Origin: CADBRN01 sp050944685
GTDB lineage: Bacteria; Bacillota; Clostridia; Lachnospirales; Lachnospiraceae
Assembly: GCA_050944685.1 (NCBI GenBank)
Contig: JBMNRP010000013.1
Span: 1 to 64,000 of the forward strand
Length of the DNA: 64,000 nucleotides
Reading direction: 5' to 3'
A program made the position numbers and the translations under genes. A model generated the notes under the pieces. That model was not told the DNA's origin. It saw nothing but the letters and a program-made list of their open reading frames with translations, and did not search any database. Positions within the stretch are counted from its first letter, which is position 1, and each line of letters begins with the position of its first letter. Below are positions 32,689 to 40,706 of the stretch, piece after piece.

Positions 32689-34056
32689 ATGAGAGAAAAA
32701 ATTCTGTATCTGGACTGCGCTTCGGGTATCGCCGGAGATATGTTTGTCGCTTCCATGCTGGATCTGGGAGCGGATGAGAAAAAAATGAGGAAGGCTCTGG
32801 CGGGAATCCCGGGAGAACCCTTCCGGCTCCGAATCGGACGAAGAAACCGGAGCGGCATTGACTGCTGTGATTTTGACGTTGTTCTGGATCCGGAATACGA
32901 AACACACGATCACGACATGGAATATCTCTTCGGACATGAAACCGGTTCCGAAGAGGACGGAGATCATTCCGGGCATCACGATCACGATGATCACGGCCAT
33001 CATCACCACGTTCACCGCTCCCTGGCAGACGTTCTGAAAATTATTCAGGGGTGCGAGATGACACAGAGAGCCCGGGAGACCGCAGAAAAAATTTTCCGGA
33101 TTCTCGCTGAGGCCGAGGCGAAAGCGCACGGAATGACGGCGGAAACCGTTCATTTCCACGAGGTCGGTGCCATTGATTCTATCGCGGATATTATTGCCGC
33201 AGCGGTCTGCTTTGATGATCTGCAGGTGGAAAGGGTAGTCGTATCCCCCTTGTTTGAGGGAAGCGGGTCCGTCCGCTGCGCGCACGGGATTCTTCCCATT
33301 CCGGTCCCCGCCGTGGCGAATATTGCTGCGGACAGCGGGCTGAAGCTGCAGATCTCGCACAGCACCCGGGGAGAGTTCATCACGCCGACCGGGGCGGCGA
33401 TTGCGGCGGCTCTCAGGACGGACGAGGAGCTCCCGGATTCCTTTACGGTCGGCCGGATCGGACTGGGTGCGGGAAAGCGCGAGTATAAACGCCCGAATTT
33501 TCTGCGGGCCATGCTGATTGAACCGGAGGAAACGAAAAATCCGGATGCCGGACCCTTCGGCCGGGAAACTCTTTCTTCGGCGGACGGTCGGGAGATGCCG
33601 AACAGCCCGGGAGATCAGGTCTGGATGCTGGAGTCCGATATCGACGATGTGACAGGAGAGGAGCTCGGCTATCTTCTGGAGCGTTTGATGGAAAACGGCG
33701 CGCGCGATGTACATTATCTTCCGGTCTTTATGAAAAAAAGCCGGCCCGCCTGGCAGCTTCAGGTGATCTGCCGGGAAGAGGAGAGAGAAAAAATCGAGGC
33801 GATGATTTTTGCGGAGACGACCACGATCGGCATCCGCCGGGTGCGCATGGAGCGGTCCGTTCTTTCGCGGAAAAAGATATGCGTTCAGACAGAGGCAGGT
33901 CCTGCGGACGTAAAAATGGTTGAGACCTGCGGGAATAAACGATATTATCCTGAGTATGACAGCGTGCGGCGGCTCTGTGAAAAAACGGGGATGCCGTACC
34001 GGAAATGTTACCGGATGATACAGAAATCGGCGGAAAAACAGGCAGATATTTCCTGA
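32689..34056 (+). CDS. larC: LarC, nickel insertase (pyridinium-bisthiocarboxylate nickel chelatase)
   Basis: 455 aa from ATG 32689 (GGGAGAG upstream); the frame open further upstream overlaps larB and has no ribosome site. N-terminal YLDCASGIAGDMFVASMLDLGA, a His-rich metal loop (~80-110: HDHDMEYLFGHE, then HHDHDDHGHHHHVHR), HFHEVGAIDSIADIIA and PTGAAIAAAL are LarC features. It inserts Ni into the dithiocarboxylate cofactor using CTP. In Lactiplantibacillus larC is read through a programmed frameshift; here it is one continuous frame. No larA or other racemase gene is in the window, so the client enzyme is elsewhere. A terminator follows at 34071. Confidence 0.95.
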   Translation: MREKILYLDCASGIAGDMFVASMLDLGADEKKMRKALAGIPGEPFRLRIGRRNRSGIDCCDFDVVLDPEYETHDHDMEYLFGHETGSEEDGDHSGHHDHDDHGHHHHVHRSLADVLKIIQGCEMTQRARETAEKIFRILAEAEAKAHGMTAETVHFHEVGAIDSIADIIAAAVCFDDLQVERVVVSPLFEGSGSVRCAHGILPIPVPAVANIAADSGLKLQISHSTRGEFITPTGAAIAAALRTDEELPDSFTVGRIGLGAGKREYKRPNFLRAMLIEPEETKNPDAGPFGRETLSSADGREMPNSPGDQVWMLESDIDDVTGEELGYLLERLMENGARDVHYLPVFMKKSRPAWQLQVICREEEREKIEAMIFAETTTIGIRRVRMERSVLSRKKICVQTEAGPADVKMVETCGNKRYYPEYDSVRRLCEKTGMPYRKCYRMIQKSAEKQADIS

Positions 34057-34070
34057 TTCCGGAAAGAAAA

Positions 34071-34099
34071 AGAGGTTTCCCTGCGGAAACCTCTTTTTC
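34071..34099. terminator. Terminator after larC
   Basis: A perfect 10-bp stem AGAGGTTTCC / GGAAACCTCT with a CTGC loop, flanked by five A upstream and five T downstream, so it could work on both strands. Confidence 0.85.
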
Positions 34100-34313
34100 T
34101 TAGGAAGGAGAACCCGATTTTCATCGGTATATGAAAAAGAAAGAACAAATTATTGATAGATGCCTTGTTTCATTTGATGGTTTCAGTATATCGGCGAAAT
34201 ATGTTCGATGAATGATGAAAATGTTAACAAAATGCGAACGAAATTCGACGAGAATATGAAAACCGGGATTTTCCGGGCGTTTCCGGGGATGCAATTATGA
34301 AGGAAGAAGTTAC

Positions 34314-34342
34314 TTGACATAATAACGAAAAACAAGTAAGCT
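34314..34342 (+). promoter_or_regulatory. Promoter of the kinase-surface protein cassette
   Basis: Consensus TTGACA (34314-34319) and TAAGCT (34337-34342) are 17 bp apart, about 45 bp before the GTG start. The rest of the AT-rich 34100-34387 gap shows no convincing gene. Confidence 0.65.
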
Positions 34343-34387
34343 AAGGGTAGACATAATAAAAATCGCTATCTGCGGAGGTGTTTCCAT

Positions 34388-36067
34388 GTGCGTGAGCGGG
34401 GCTCCATTCTGGAAGGCAAATATCGGATTCTGAGGGAGGCAGGCCGGGGAAAGGCGTCTGTCGTTTATCTGGCGCAGGACGTCCGTCTGGGGAAAAACTG
34501 GGCGCTGAAGGAAATTTTCCCCGACAGGCTTCCGGAGGGCCAGAGCGTGAAGGGCGTGTTCTCGGAGGTCCGTCTCCTGAAAAGGCTTGATCATCCGGCA
34601 TTTCCCCGCATCGTGGACATTTTCCGGACGGAGAATTCGATCATAATCGTAATGGATTTCATCGAAGGTGTGACACTTGACCGCATTCTGGCGGAGCGGG
34701 GGCCGCAGAGTGAAAAAAGGGTCATCGGGTGGGCACTGCAGATCTGCGGCATGCTGGATTACCTGCATCATCTGAGTCCGCCGGTGATCTACCGGGATCT
34801 GAAGCCGGCCAACCTGATTCTGAAGAAAAACGGACAGATCAATATCATCGACTTTAATGCGGCGCGGATCTGGAAGCCGGAAGCGGACCGGGATACGGAG
34901 CCGCTCGGCACCCGCGGCTACGCGCCGCCGGAGCAGTACGGGATCTCGCAGACAGATGCCCGTTCGGATCTTTACGCGCTTGGAAAAACCATAAAGCGTC
35001 TTTCCGGGGACCGGGCATCGCCGGGACTTTCCGAGATTATCCGGCGGAGCACCACGGAAGCTCCGGAAGATCGCTACAGGTCCGCCGCGGAGATGGCCGC
35101 GGACCTTCGTCATCCGGATCGTCTGACGGAATCCTTCCGGAAGGAAAAAAGACACCGGATTCAAATCCTGCTGTTCTCCTTATCTCTTTCAGCAGTGTTC
35201 TTTCTGGGCGGAATATTCTTTCGCGCCCTTTCCATTTTTACCATTGAAGAAATCTATAAACAGAAGTCGGTCCGGAGCCGGACGATGTCTTTTTCCGAAC
35301 AGGAGGAGACATATTATCAGGCGATCAGCCTGGAGCCCGGGCGGGCAGACGCGTACCTCGCCCTGCTGGAGCTGTATGAAAACAGGGATGAAATGACTGA
35401 GGAACAGAGTCTGCGGTTCCGTTCCTGCGTTCTCGGACACCGGGAAGCGCTGGGGATCGCCGTTCAAAAGCGCGATGAGAAAGAAAAGGTGCAGCGTACT
35501 GTTTCGCCGGAGGTGTGCCGGATTCTCCTTCGCGCCGGTCTTCTGGAATATTATGCGCATCCGGGCGGAACCCGGGCCGGGGCGCTGGCGGCGGAGTCTT
35601 ATTTCGAAATCCTTTCGTCCCTACCGGAAAGTACGGATAAAGACAGACAGGCAATCATCCGGGAGGCCGGGGAATATTACCGGATCTGCCGGTTCACCGC
35701 GGAATTCGGATCGGATCTCGGACGGATGACCGACCCGGATCCCGCGTCCTGCGGGGCGCTGTTCGAATCGGTCCGGAAATGTGTGGAAAGTGCAGAAAAT
35801 ACGGAATTGTCCGATTACGCGCGCTGCAGGCTTTTTCTGGAGCTCACAGGTCTTTTGAGCCAGTACCGCGCCGGTATCCGGGATACGGGGATTCCAAAGG
35901 AGGACTTCTGCTCCGTGCTGCAGAAGATTCTGTCACAGACTGCTTCAATGCGGGCGGTCAGTGAAAAAAGCAGGGAATCACTGGAAAATCTGCGGACAAA
36001 TGTGGAGAGATGCCTGGAAGAAACAGAGTATTTATACGGTTCCCGGGAGAGGTCCGGAACCGGGTGA
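34388..36067 (+). CDS. Membrane Ser/Thr protein kinase (Hanks type)
   Basis: 559 aa, GTG start at 34388 with GGAGG nine bases upstream. The overlapping ATG at 34386 is in another frame that ends quickly. Kinase domain 10-245: Gly loop EAGRGKASVVYLA, Lys41 (WALKEI), catalytic YRDLKPANLIL (Asp137, Asn142), Asp155 in IIDFNAAR, LGTRGYAPPEQY and DLYALGK. Asn replaces the Gly of DFG and Tyr replaces the His of HRD; the Asp residues remain, so it is probably active. A single membrane segment (~257-279) is followed by about 280 residues outside, predicted helical and TPR-like (QAISLEPGRADAYLALLELYE). It has no PASTA repeats, so it is not the usual PrkC/StkP. It is first of a three-gene unit. Confidence 0.9.
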   Translation: MRERGSILEGKYRILREAGRGKASVVYLAQDVRLGKNWALKEIFPDRLPEGQSVKGVFSEVRLLKRLDHPAFPRIVDIFRTENSIIIVMDFIEGVTLDRILAERGPQSEKRVIGWALQICGMLDYLHHLSPPVIYRDLKPANLILKKNGQINIIDFNAARIWKPEADRDTEPLGTRGYAPPEQYGISQTDARSDLYALGKTIKRLSGDRASPGLSEIIRRSTTEAPEDRYRSAAEMAADLRHPDRLTESFRKEKRHRIQILLFSLSLSAVFFLGGIFFRALSIFTIEEIYKQKSVRSRTMSFSEQEETYYQAISLEPGRADAYLALLELYENRDEMTEEQSLRFRSCVLGHREALGIAVQKRDEKEKVQRTVSPEVCRILLRAGLLEYYAHPGGTRAGALAAESYFEILSSLPESTDKDRQAIIREAGEYYRICRFTAEFGSDLGRMTDPDPASCGALFESVRKCVESAENTELSDYARCRLFLELTGLLSQYRAGIRDTGIPKEDFCSVLQKILSQTASMRAVSEKSRESLENLRTNVERCLEETEYLYGSRERSGTG

Positions 36068-36081
36068 GAAAGGCGGAAATC

Positions 36082-36297
36082 ATGGCGGAATTGTTTCAGA
36101 CGGCGGCTGATCTGCTGACGGCGGGCGGCGTAATTCTCCTGGCTGTGTCACTGTATCTCTGGGTACGTCTGCGCCGATTTGCCGAAGGGGATGGAACGGT
36201 TCAGGAAAACAGAAGCCGGCCGGGAAAATCGGGCGGATCCGGTAAAAGTGCATCGGAGTCCGCCGAAAGAGAACCAAAGAGGGAGGAGAACGGATGA
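36082..36297 (+). CDS. Small single-pass membrane protein
   Basis: 71 aa from ATG 36082, with AAAGGCGG upstream. One hydrophobic segment (LLTAGGVILLAVSLYLWVRLR, given here in part) at about residues 11-30 is followed by a 40-residue tail rich in charged residues, Ser and Gly (GKSGGSGKSASESAEREPK). It starts 14 bp after the kinase stop, and its last four bases overlap the next start (ATGA), so translation of the three genes is coupled. No family recognised. Inference: an accessory subunit linking the kinase and the large surface protein. Confidence 0.75.
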   Translation: MAELFQTAADLLTAGGVILLAVSLYLWVRLRRFAEGDGTVQENRSRPGKSGGSGKSASESAEREPKREENG

Positions 36298-39200
36298 GAG
36301 AAAAAAAGAAAATTATTTGGATAGCGGTCATGGCGGCTTCGTTTTTCGCGATGTTCTGTCTGGAAGCGGGAGCGGTCAGAGAGCCCTTCGGAAAAAAGAC
36401 GGAGGGAAGCTCCCGGATTTCCGGGCAGGCGTCTTTTGGCGGCACGGACAGAGGGATTCTGCTGAGCCGGACAGGCGCGCCCATTGTGGAGGAAAGCGGA
36501 GACGGGCCGGGCGATGAGACGGAGACCGGAGTGGAGGCGGACGGAGATGATGCCGAGACGGAGATCGGAGAAGAATCCGGCGAGGCGGAGACCGGGAAAG
36601 AATCGGGCACCGGATCCGCAGAGGAGGCCAAAGCGGTCCGCATTCTCCGCATCCGGGTTGAGAAGGAAAAGGAATACGGGCAGCGGGATCCGGATCCGAA
36701 AAAGGATTTCCGGGAAGAGATCGTCCGTTGCATCGGGGAACAGCTCGGCGAAGAAGAGAAACAGGAGGACGGACTTGTCGGAAGACTGGCGGATGCTGTC
36801 ACTCCGTCTTTGCGAGACGCAGAAGACGAGTCAGAAGAGATCGGAGAAGACGGGGCCTTCCGGGAGCAGGACGCGCGGATTGACTATACTTTTCGGGAGG
36901 TGTGCGGAGAACGGTTCCGCTACCTTTTTGAGGCGGATGAAAAGGAAAATGTGGTGCGGACGAAGCGGACCTTCTGTGCCTCCTCCGGAAAAGAATATCG
37001 CGTGACGGGAGGATATTTCAACGGAACCTCGCTGTGGGGAAGCCGGTCCGCCCCGGTGAGAATTGAGGCATCTGCGGGATGCCTGGTCAGTAAATCGGAC
37101 GGGCCGTCATCCGTCTGGTCGGATTCGATATCCTGGCCGGAGCCTTCCGTGGAAAGGAATCACACTTTCTTTGTCCGGGATCTTACGAAGAAAGGTGCGG
37201 GGCGAATTTCCCGCGCTGCCGTCGTCCTGTTCGGCGTGGATGCGGGGCAGGTTCATGAGGATCTGAGTTCCGCTGATATTTCCGCCGTTTCCGGACCGGA
37301 CGGGAGCTGCGAGGACGGAACGCCGCTGTTTGCGGAAGGCCTTGTTCGTTTGCGGCTGTCGGTCCGGGATTCCGCCTCCGGTCTGAAAAGGGCTTCTCTG
37401 GAAATGGAGGGCGAGAGCGCAGGCAAGTACAGGAGAGAGACGGTCTTGTTCCCTTCCGGGGAAAAGGAGGTCTCCGCCGGCGACCGGTGCGGGGACTGGA
37501 CCATTTCCGGAACGAGCGGAAAAGCCGCCTTTCTCGCCGTGCAGGATCTGGAAATTCCGTGGGGAGGAAGAACTGCCGTGAGGCTGGAATTGGAAGATTT
37601 CTCCGGAAATACGTCCCGGAAAGAGGCTTCTTTTGAGGCGGACGGGCAGAGTCCGCGGATCGAGATACAATATCCGGACGGAGAGCTTCTGGAAGGCGGG
37701 TATTATTCGGGAAGCAGGACCGTGAAGGTTTTGGCAGAGGACCGGAACCTGGATTCGGATGCCATCCGGTGTCAGGTGTGGGGAGACGGCCGTGTTCTGG
37801 AGGAGCCGGACTGGGAAAAGGAAGCAGAAGGCAGTTACTCTGCGGAAATGGTTTTTGAGGGAGACGGAACGTATTCTTTTCTGGTCTCCGCTTCGGACCG
37901 CGCCGGAAACAGGAGCGGCGAGAAGGGGCCGGAATTTACCGTTCGGTCCCGAAATCCTTCCGGGAATCAGGGGGAAGAGACGGAACCTCTGGAGGATCCG
38001 GGGAATGATTCCGACAGGAGCGATGGCTCCGGGAAGAACCGGGAGAGCGGCGGAACCCCAGGGGCGGCCGCGACGGGCGGAGAAGAAGAGAGAGGCAGTT
38101 CCGGGGAACAGGAAGAGGCTGACACGGGGAAAAAGCACGATTCGTTTCGTCTCCTGAGGATCGGCCGGACGGGTGAGACGGAAAACGTGACGGACCGGTT
38201 TGTGATTCACCGCAGCCAGACCGGGGACGCGGATGCCCGGCCGGAGATTCCCGACGATCCGGAAAATGACGGAATCTATGTTCTGACGGCGACGAAAGAG
38301 GATGACAGAGGGAAACGGAAAACATCCGAACAGACCTTCGTGGTGAACCGGTACGGGTCGGTCTATGAGTTCGGAACACGAGCCGCAGCTCTGAACGGAA
38401 AGTATATCCGGCGAGTCAGAGAGGCGATAGAGATTACGGAGAGAAATCCCGGACGGCTGGAGGGCGATTTCTGCGGGATCGAGGTAACGCGGGACGGGAA
38501 AATCCTGAAGGATCCGGTGAAGCTGCGAAAAGAGTCACTTACGGCCGCGTTCCGGCAGGGAACGGTATTTTCCGCCGTGGCGGGCTTTCTCTCCGGAAAG
38601 AGCGGGGAGAGGGTATGGAGTATCTGCCGGTATCTGCTTTCTCCGGATCTCTTCCGGAAGGAAGGAGTCTACCGGATATCCCTTTTCAGCACGGATGATT
38701 CCGGAAACCGGACCGTTTCGGAGTCCGGGGAGAGTGGAGAACTTTCTTTCTGCGTGGACCGGACACCACCGGCCGTTACGGCTGTTCACGCAGGGGCGGA
38801 AGCGGGGAAGTCGGGTTCTGCCGGGCGCGTCCGGGTTTTCTTTGAGGTGTCGGATGCGGGAGGCATCGCGTCGCTTCGCCTGATCCGGGGCGGAAAAGAA
38901 CGGTATTCCTTCCGGTCTGCGAAATACGAAAACCGTGTTTCCGGAGAGACAAGGCTCACAGGGAAAACATGGCCGGCGAAATTCCGGATCGCGATGAAGG
39001 ATCTGGCGGGAAATGAGACAGAAGCCGTTTTTCTGGCGGAGGAAAGCGGAGAAATTAGATCCGTCTCCGGAGGCACAGGGGGCGGCGATCCGGACCGCAT
39101 CCGTTCTGCCGGGTCCGGAAAAGAGGCCGCGATCTGGAAGGCAGATTTCAAAGCGGAGGAAGACCCTGAAACAAATACGGATGTGTCTTCCGCAGGCGCG

Positions 39201-39416
39201 GATGAAGGGACGGAAGCAGAATGGTCCGGAGCCTTGCCGGAAAAAAGAAGTGATGCCCGGAGGTCCGGAGGAAAAAGCAGGGATGTGTCCGGTTCCGGGG
39301 CCCGGACGGGAGCGGGGGAAAAAGGTCCGGTTCCTTTTCTTCTTCTGATCGCCGCTTCTGCGGTCATTCTTGTGGTTGTGCTGAGAAAAAGAAAAAACAG
39401 GAAATACGCCAATTAA
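36294..39416 (+). CDS. Large surface protein with Ig-like modules, tail-anchored
   Basis: 1040 aa. An N-terminal hydrophobic segment (IIWIAVMAASFFAMFCLEAGA, residues 7-27) should export it. Residues ~65-110 are Glu/Asp/Gly-rich. Between ~330 and 560 and again at ~820-930 lie Ig-like or FN3-like beta modules with recurring ends such as EDFSGNTSRKEASFEADGQS, SASDRAGNRSGEKGPEF, STDDSGNRTVSESGE and KDLAGNETEAVF. A C-terminal hydrophobic helix (~1011-1030) and the basic end RKRKNRKYAN anchor it; there is no LPxTG motif. It overlaps the 71-aa gene by four bases and ends the cassette. Inference: a cell-surface or wall-spanning sensor or adhesin whose signalling partner is the kinase. The FabT-like operator 1 overlaps its stop codon. 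Confidence 0.82.
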   Translation: MREKKKIIWIAVMAASFFAMFCLEAGAVREPFGKKTEGSSRISGQASFGGTDRGILLSRTGAPIVEESGDGPGDETETGVEADGDDAETEIGEESGEAETGKESGTGSAEEAKAVRILRIRVEKEKEYGQRDPDPKKDFREEIVRCIGEQLGEEEKQEDGLVGRLADAVTPSLRDAEDESEEIGEDGAFREQDARIDYTFREVCGERFRYLFEADEKENVVRTKRTFCASSGKEYRVTGGYFNGTSLWGSRSAPVRIEASAGCLVSKSDGPSSVWSDSISWPEPSVERNHTFFVRDLTKKGAGRISRAAVVLFGVDAGQVHEDLSSADISAVSGPDGSCEDGTPLFAEGLVRLRLSVRDSASGLKRASLEMEGESAGKYRRETVLFPSGEKEVSAGDRCGDWTISGTSGKAAFLAVQDLEIPWGGRTAVRLELEDFSGNTSRKEASFEADGQSPRIEIQYPDGELLEGGYYSGSRTVKVLAEDRNLDSDAIRCQVWGDGRVLEEPDWEKEAEGSYSAEMVFEGDGTYSFLVSASDRAGNRSGEKGPEFTVRSRNPSGNQGEETEPLEDPGNDSDRSDGSGKNRESGGTPGAAATGGEEERGSSGEQEEADTGKKHDSFRLLRIGRTGETENVTDRFVIHRSQTGDADARPEIPDDPENDGIYVLTATKEDDRGKRKTSEQTFVVNRYGSVYEFGTRAAALNGKYIRRVREAIEITERNPGRLEGDFCGIEVTRDGKILKDPVKLRKESLTAAFRQGTVFSAVAGFLSGKSGERVWSICRYLLSPDLFRKEGVYRISLFSTDDSGNRTVSESGESGELSFCVDRTPPAVTAVHAGAEAGKSGSAGRVRVFFEVSDAGGIASLRLIRGGKERYSFRSAKYENRVSGETRLTGKTWPAKFRIAMKDLAGNETEAVFLAEESGEIRSVSGGTGGGDPDRIRSAGSGKEAAIWKADFKAEEDPETNTDVSSAGADEGTEAEWSGALPEKRSDARRSGGKSRDVSGSGARTGAGEKGPVPFLLLIAASAVILVVVLRKRKNRKYAN

Positions 39417-39430
39417 TTAAAAAATTTTAA
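39413..39430. promoter_or_regulatory. Candidate FabT-type operator, copy 1
   Basis: TTAATTAAAAAATTTTAA, matched at 17 of 18 positions by 39481-39498. It overlaps the stop codon of the upstream gene and lies just before the fab -35. The MarR gene at the operon's end is the natural candidate binder. Confidence 0.6.
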
Positions 39431-39438
39431 TTTTCTCA

Positions 39439-39466
39439 TTGACATTGAGCGCATCTCTGTTATTAT
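39439..39466 (+). promoter_or_regulatory. Promoter of the fatty-acid synthesis operon
   Basis: Consensus TTGACA (39439-39444) and TATTAT (39461-39466) with 16-bp spacing. The start should fall near 39473, between the two 18-bp repeat sites. Confidence 0.7.
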
Positions 39467-39480
39467 AGTGGGCAGAGCAG

Positions 39481-39498
39481 TTAATTAAATAATTTTAA
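39481..39498. promoter_or_regulatory. Candidate FabT-type operator, copy 2
   Basis: TTAATTAAATAATTTTAA lies just downstream of the predicted transcription start. With flanking bases it forms AGTTAA-n10-TTAACT, a perfect 6-bp inverted repeat. The two copies are 68 bp apart and bracket the promoter. Confidence 0.6.
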
Positions 39499-39536
39499 CT
39501 AATCGATTTGAAAGTTCACTTCACGGAGGATTCGAA

Positions 39537-39764
39537 ATGGATTTTGAGAAACTCAAAGAGATTATCGTGGATACGTTAGACTGTGACCCGGAAGAGGTAA
39601 CGCCGGAGGCTTCCTTCAAGGATGATCTCGGTGCGGATTCCATTGATTTCGTCGAGCTGCACATGGCGCTCGAGGACGAAACCGGCCTGACGATTCCGGA
39701 CGAGAAGCTGGTCGATTTCAAAACCGTCCAGGATGTTATGAATTATATAAAAGAGAACGCGTAA
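39537..39764 (+). CDS. acpP: Acyl carrier protein
   Basis: 75 aa, acidic. The phosphopantetheine site is Ser in LGADSIDFVELHMALEDE; Ile replaces the common Leu after Ser-Asp, which is within family variation. It carries growing acyl chains for FabD, FabH, FabG, FabF and FabK, all encoded downstream. ACGGAGG precedes the ATG. It is the first gene of the operon, directly behind the promoter and the two operator-like sites. A stable hairpin in the 117-bp gap to accD may let acpP mRNA accumulate separately. Confidence 0.97.
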   Translation: MDFEKLKEIIVDTLDCDPEEVTPEASFKDDLGADSIDFVELHMALEDETGLTIPDEKLVDFKTVQDVMNYIKENA

Positions 39765-39797
39765 GTTTTGTTCTGAACGATGAGGGGGCCTTCACTG

Positions 39798-39823
39798 CGC
39801 GGTCCGGCGGAGCCGGAACTGCG
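39798..39823 (+). other. Intercistronic hairpin between acpP and accD
   Basis: CGCGGTCCGGC pairs over 11 bp with GCCGGAACTGCG (one bulged A, loop GGA). No T-run follows, so it is more likely an RNA-stability or processing element than a terminator. Confidence 0.5.
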
Positions 39824-39881
39824 TAAATATAGTGGCGGCTCTTTTCATTTGCCTTTTTCGGGTCGCGATGGGAGATATCAG

Positions 39882-40706
39882 ATGAAAAATCCTTTTTCTT
39901 TTAACAATGTTGCCGAAAATTTTTATACCTGTCCCTCCTGCAAGAGGAGGAGCCTGAAGAGCCGGTGGAAGGATAATCTTTACATTTGTCCGAACTGCGG
40001 AAAATACAGGCCGATCAGTGCCTCGTTTCGGCTGTCTCTGTTTCTGGACCGGGGTTCGTTCTGCGAGATGGACGGGGGAATTCAGTCCGCTGACCCGCTT
40101 CAGTTCGAGGGTTACAGGGAAAAGGCCGCAAAGCAGCGGGAAAAGACGGGGCTGAATGAATCTGCGGTGATCGGAACCGGGACGATCGGCGGATTTAAGG
40201 TAATGACGGCCATCCTGGACAGCCGCTTCTTTATGGGAAGCATGGGAGTGGCCGTGGGAGAAAAAGTGACGCGCGCCATTGAGTATGCCGGGGAACACAA
40301 ACTGCCCCTGATCATTTTCTCCGCCAGCGGCGGAGCCAGGATGCAGGAAGGTATTTACAGCCTGATGCAGATGGCGAAGACGGCGGCCGCCGTCGAGAAA
40401 TTTTCCGAAGAGGGAGGTCTCTACATCAGCTATCTGACGCATCCCACGACGGGAGGCGTCACGGCGAGCTTTGCCTCACTCGGTGATATCACGCTCGCCG
40501 AGCCGGGAGCGCTGATCGGATTCGCCGGTCCCAGAGTTATTGAGCAGACGATCGGTCAGAAGCTGCCGAAGGGCTTTCAGAGAGCGGAGTACCTGCAGCA
40601 CCACGGTTTTGTGGACCAGATCGTCGAGCGGAAGAATATGAAAAAGGTGCTGTATCAGATTTTGTCGCTGCACCTGGGCAGGAAACCGGAGGAGGTATCC
40701 AAATGA
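39882..40706 (+). CDS. accD: Acetyl-CoA carboxylase carboxyltransferase beta subunit
   Basis: 274 aa from ATG 39882 (GGGAG seven bases upstream). The longer in-frame start at 39780 has a poor ribosome site and would add an Arg/Gly-rich extension that includes the intercistronic hairpin. A Cys4 zinc ribbon (CPSCKRR, CPNCGKY, residues ~16-40) is followed by the crotonase-like carboxyltransferase core (IIFSASGGARMQEG, THPTTGGVTASFASLGD, GFAGPRVIEQTIGQKLP). With AccA it transfers carboxyl from biotin-carrier protein to acetyl-CoA, giving malonyl-CoA. Its stop overlaps the accA start (ATGA). Confidence 0.96.
   Translation: MKNPFSFNNVAENFYTCPSCKRRSLKSRWKDNLYICPNCGKYRPISASFRLSLFLDRGSFCEMDGGIQSADPLQFEGYREKAAKQREKTGLNESAVIGTGTIGGFKVMTAILDSRFFMGSMGVAVGEKVTRAIEYAGEHKLPLIIFSASGGARMQEGIYSLMQMAKTAAAVEKFSEEGGLYISYLTHPTTGGVTASFASLGDITLAEPGALIGFAGPRVIEQTIGQKLPKGFQRAEYLQHHGFVDQIVERKNMKKVLYQILSLHLGRKPEEVSK

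Noticed and set aside
34132..34212. Possible 26-aa peptide MKKKEQIIDRCLVSFDGFSI... before the kinase cassette
   Set aside because: The nearest AAGGAGA is over 20 bases from the ATG, and codon use is unlike neighbouring genes.
39780..39881. 34-residue N-terminal extension of AccD
   Set aside because: It would be encoded partly by the intercistronic hairpin, is Arg/Gly-rich, and AccD normally begins just before the zinc ribbon.
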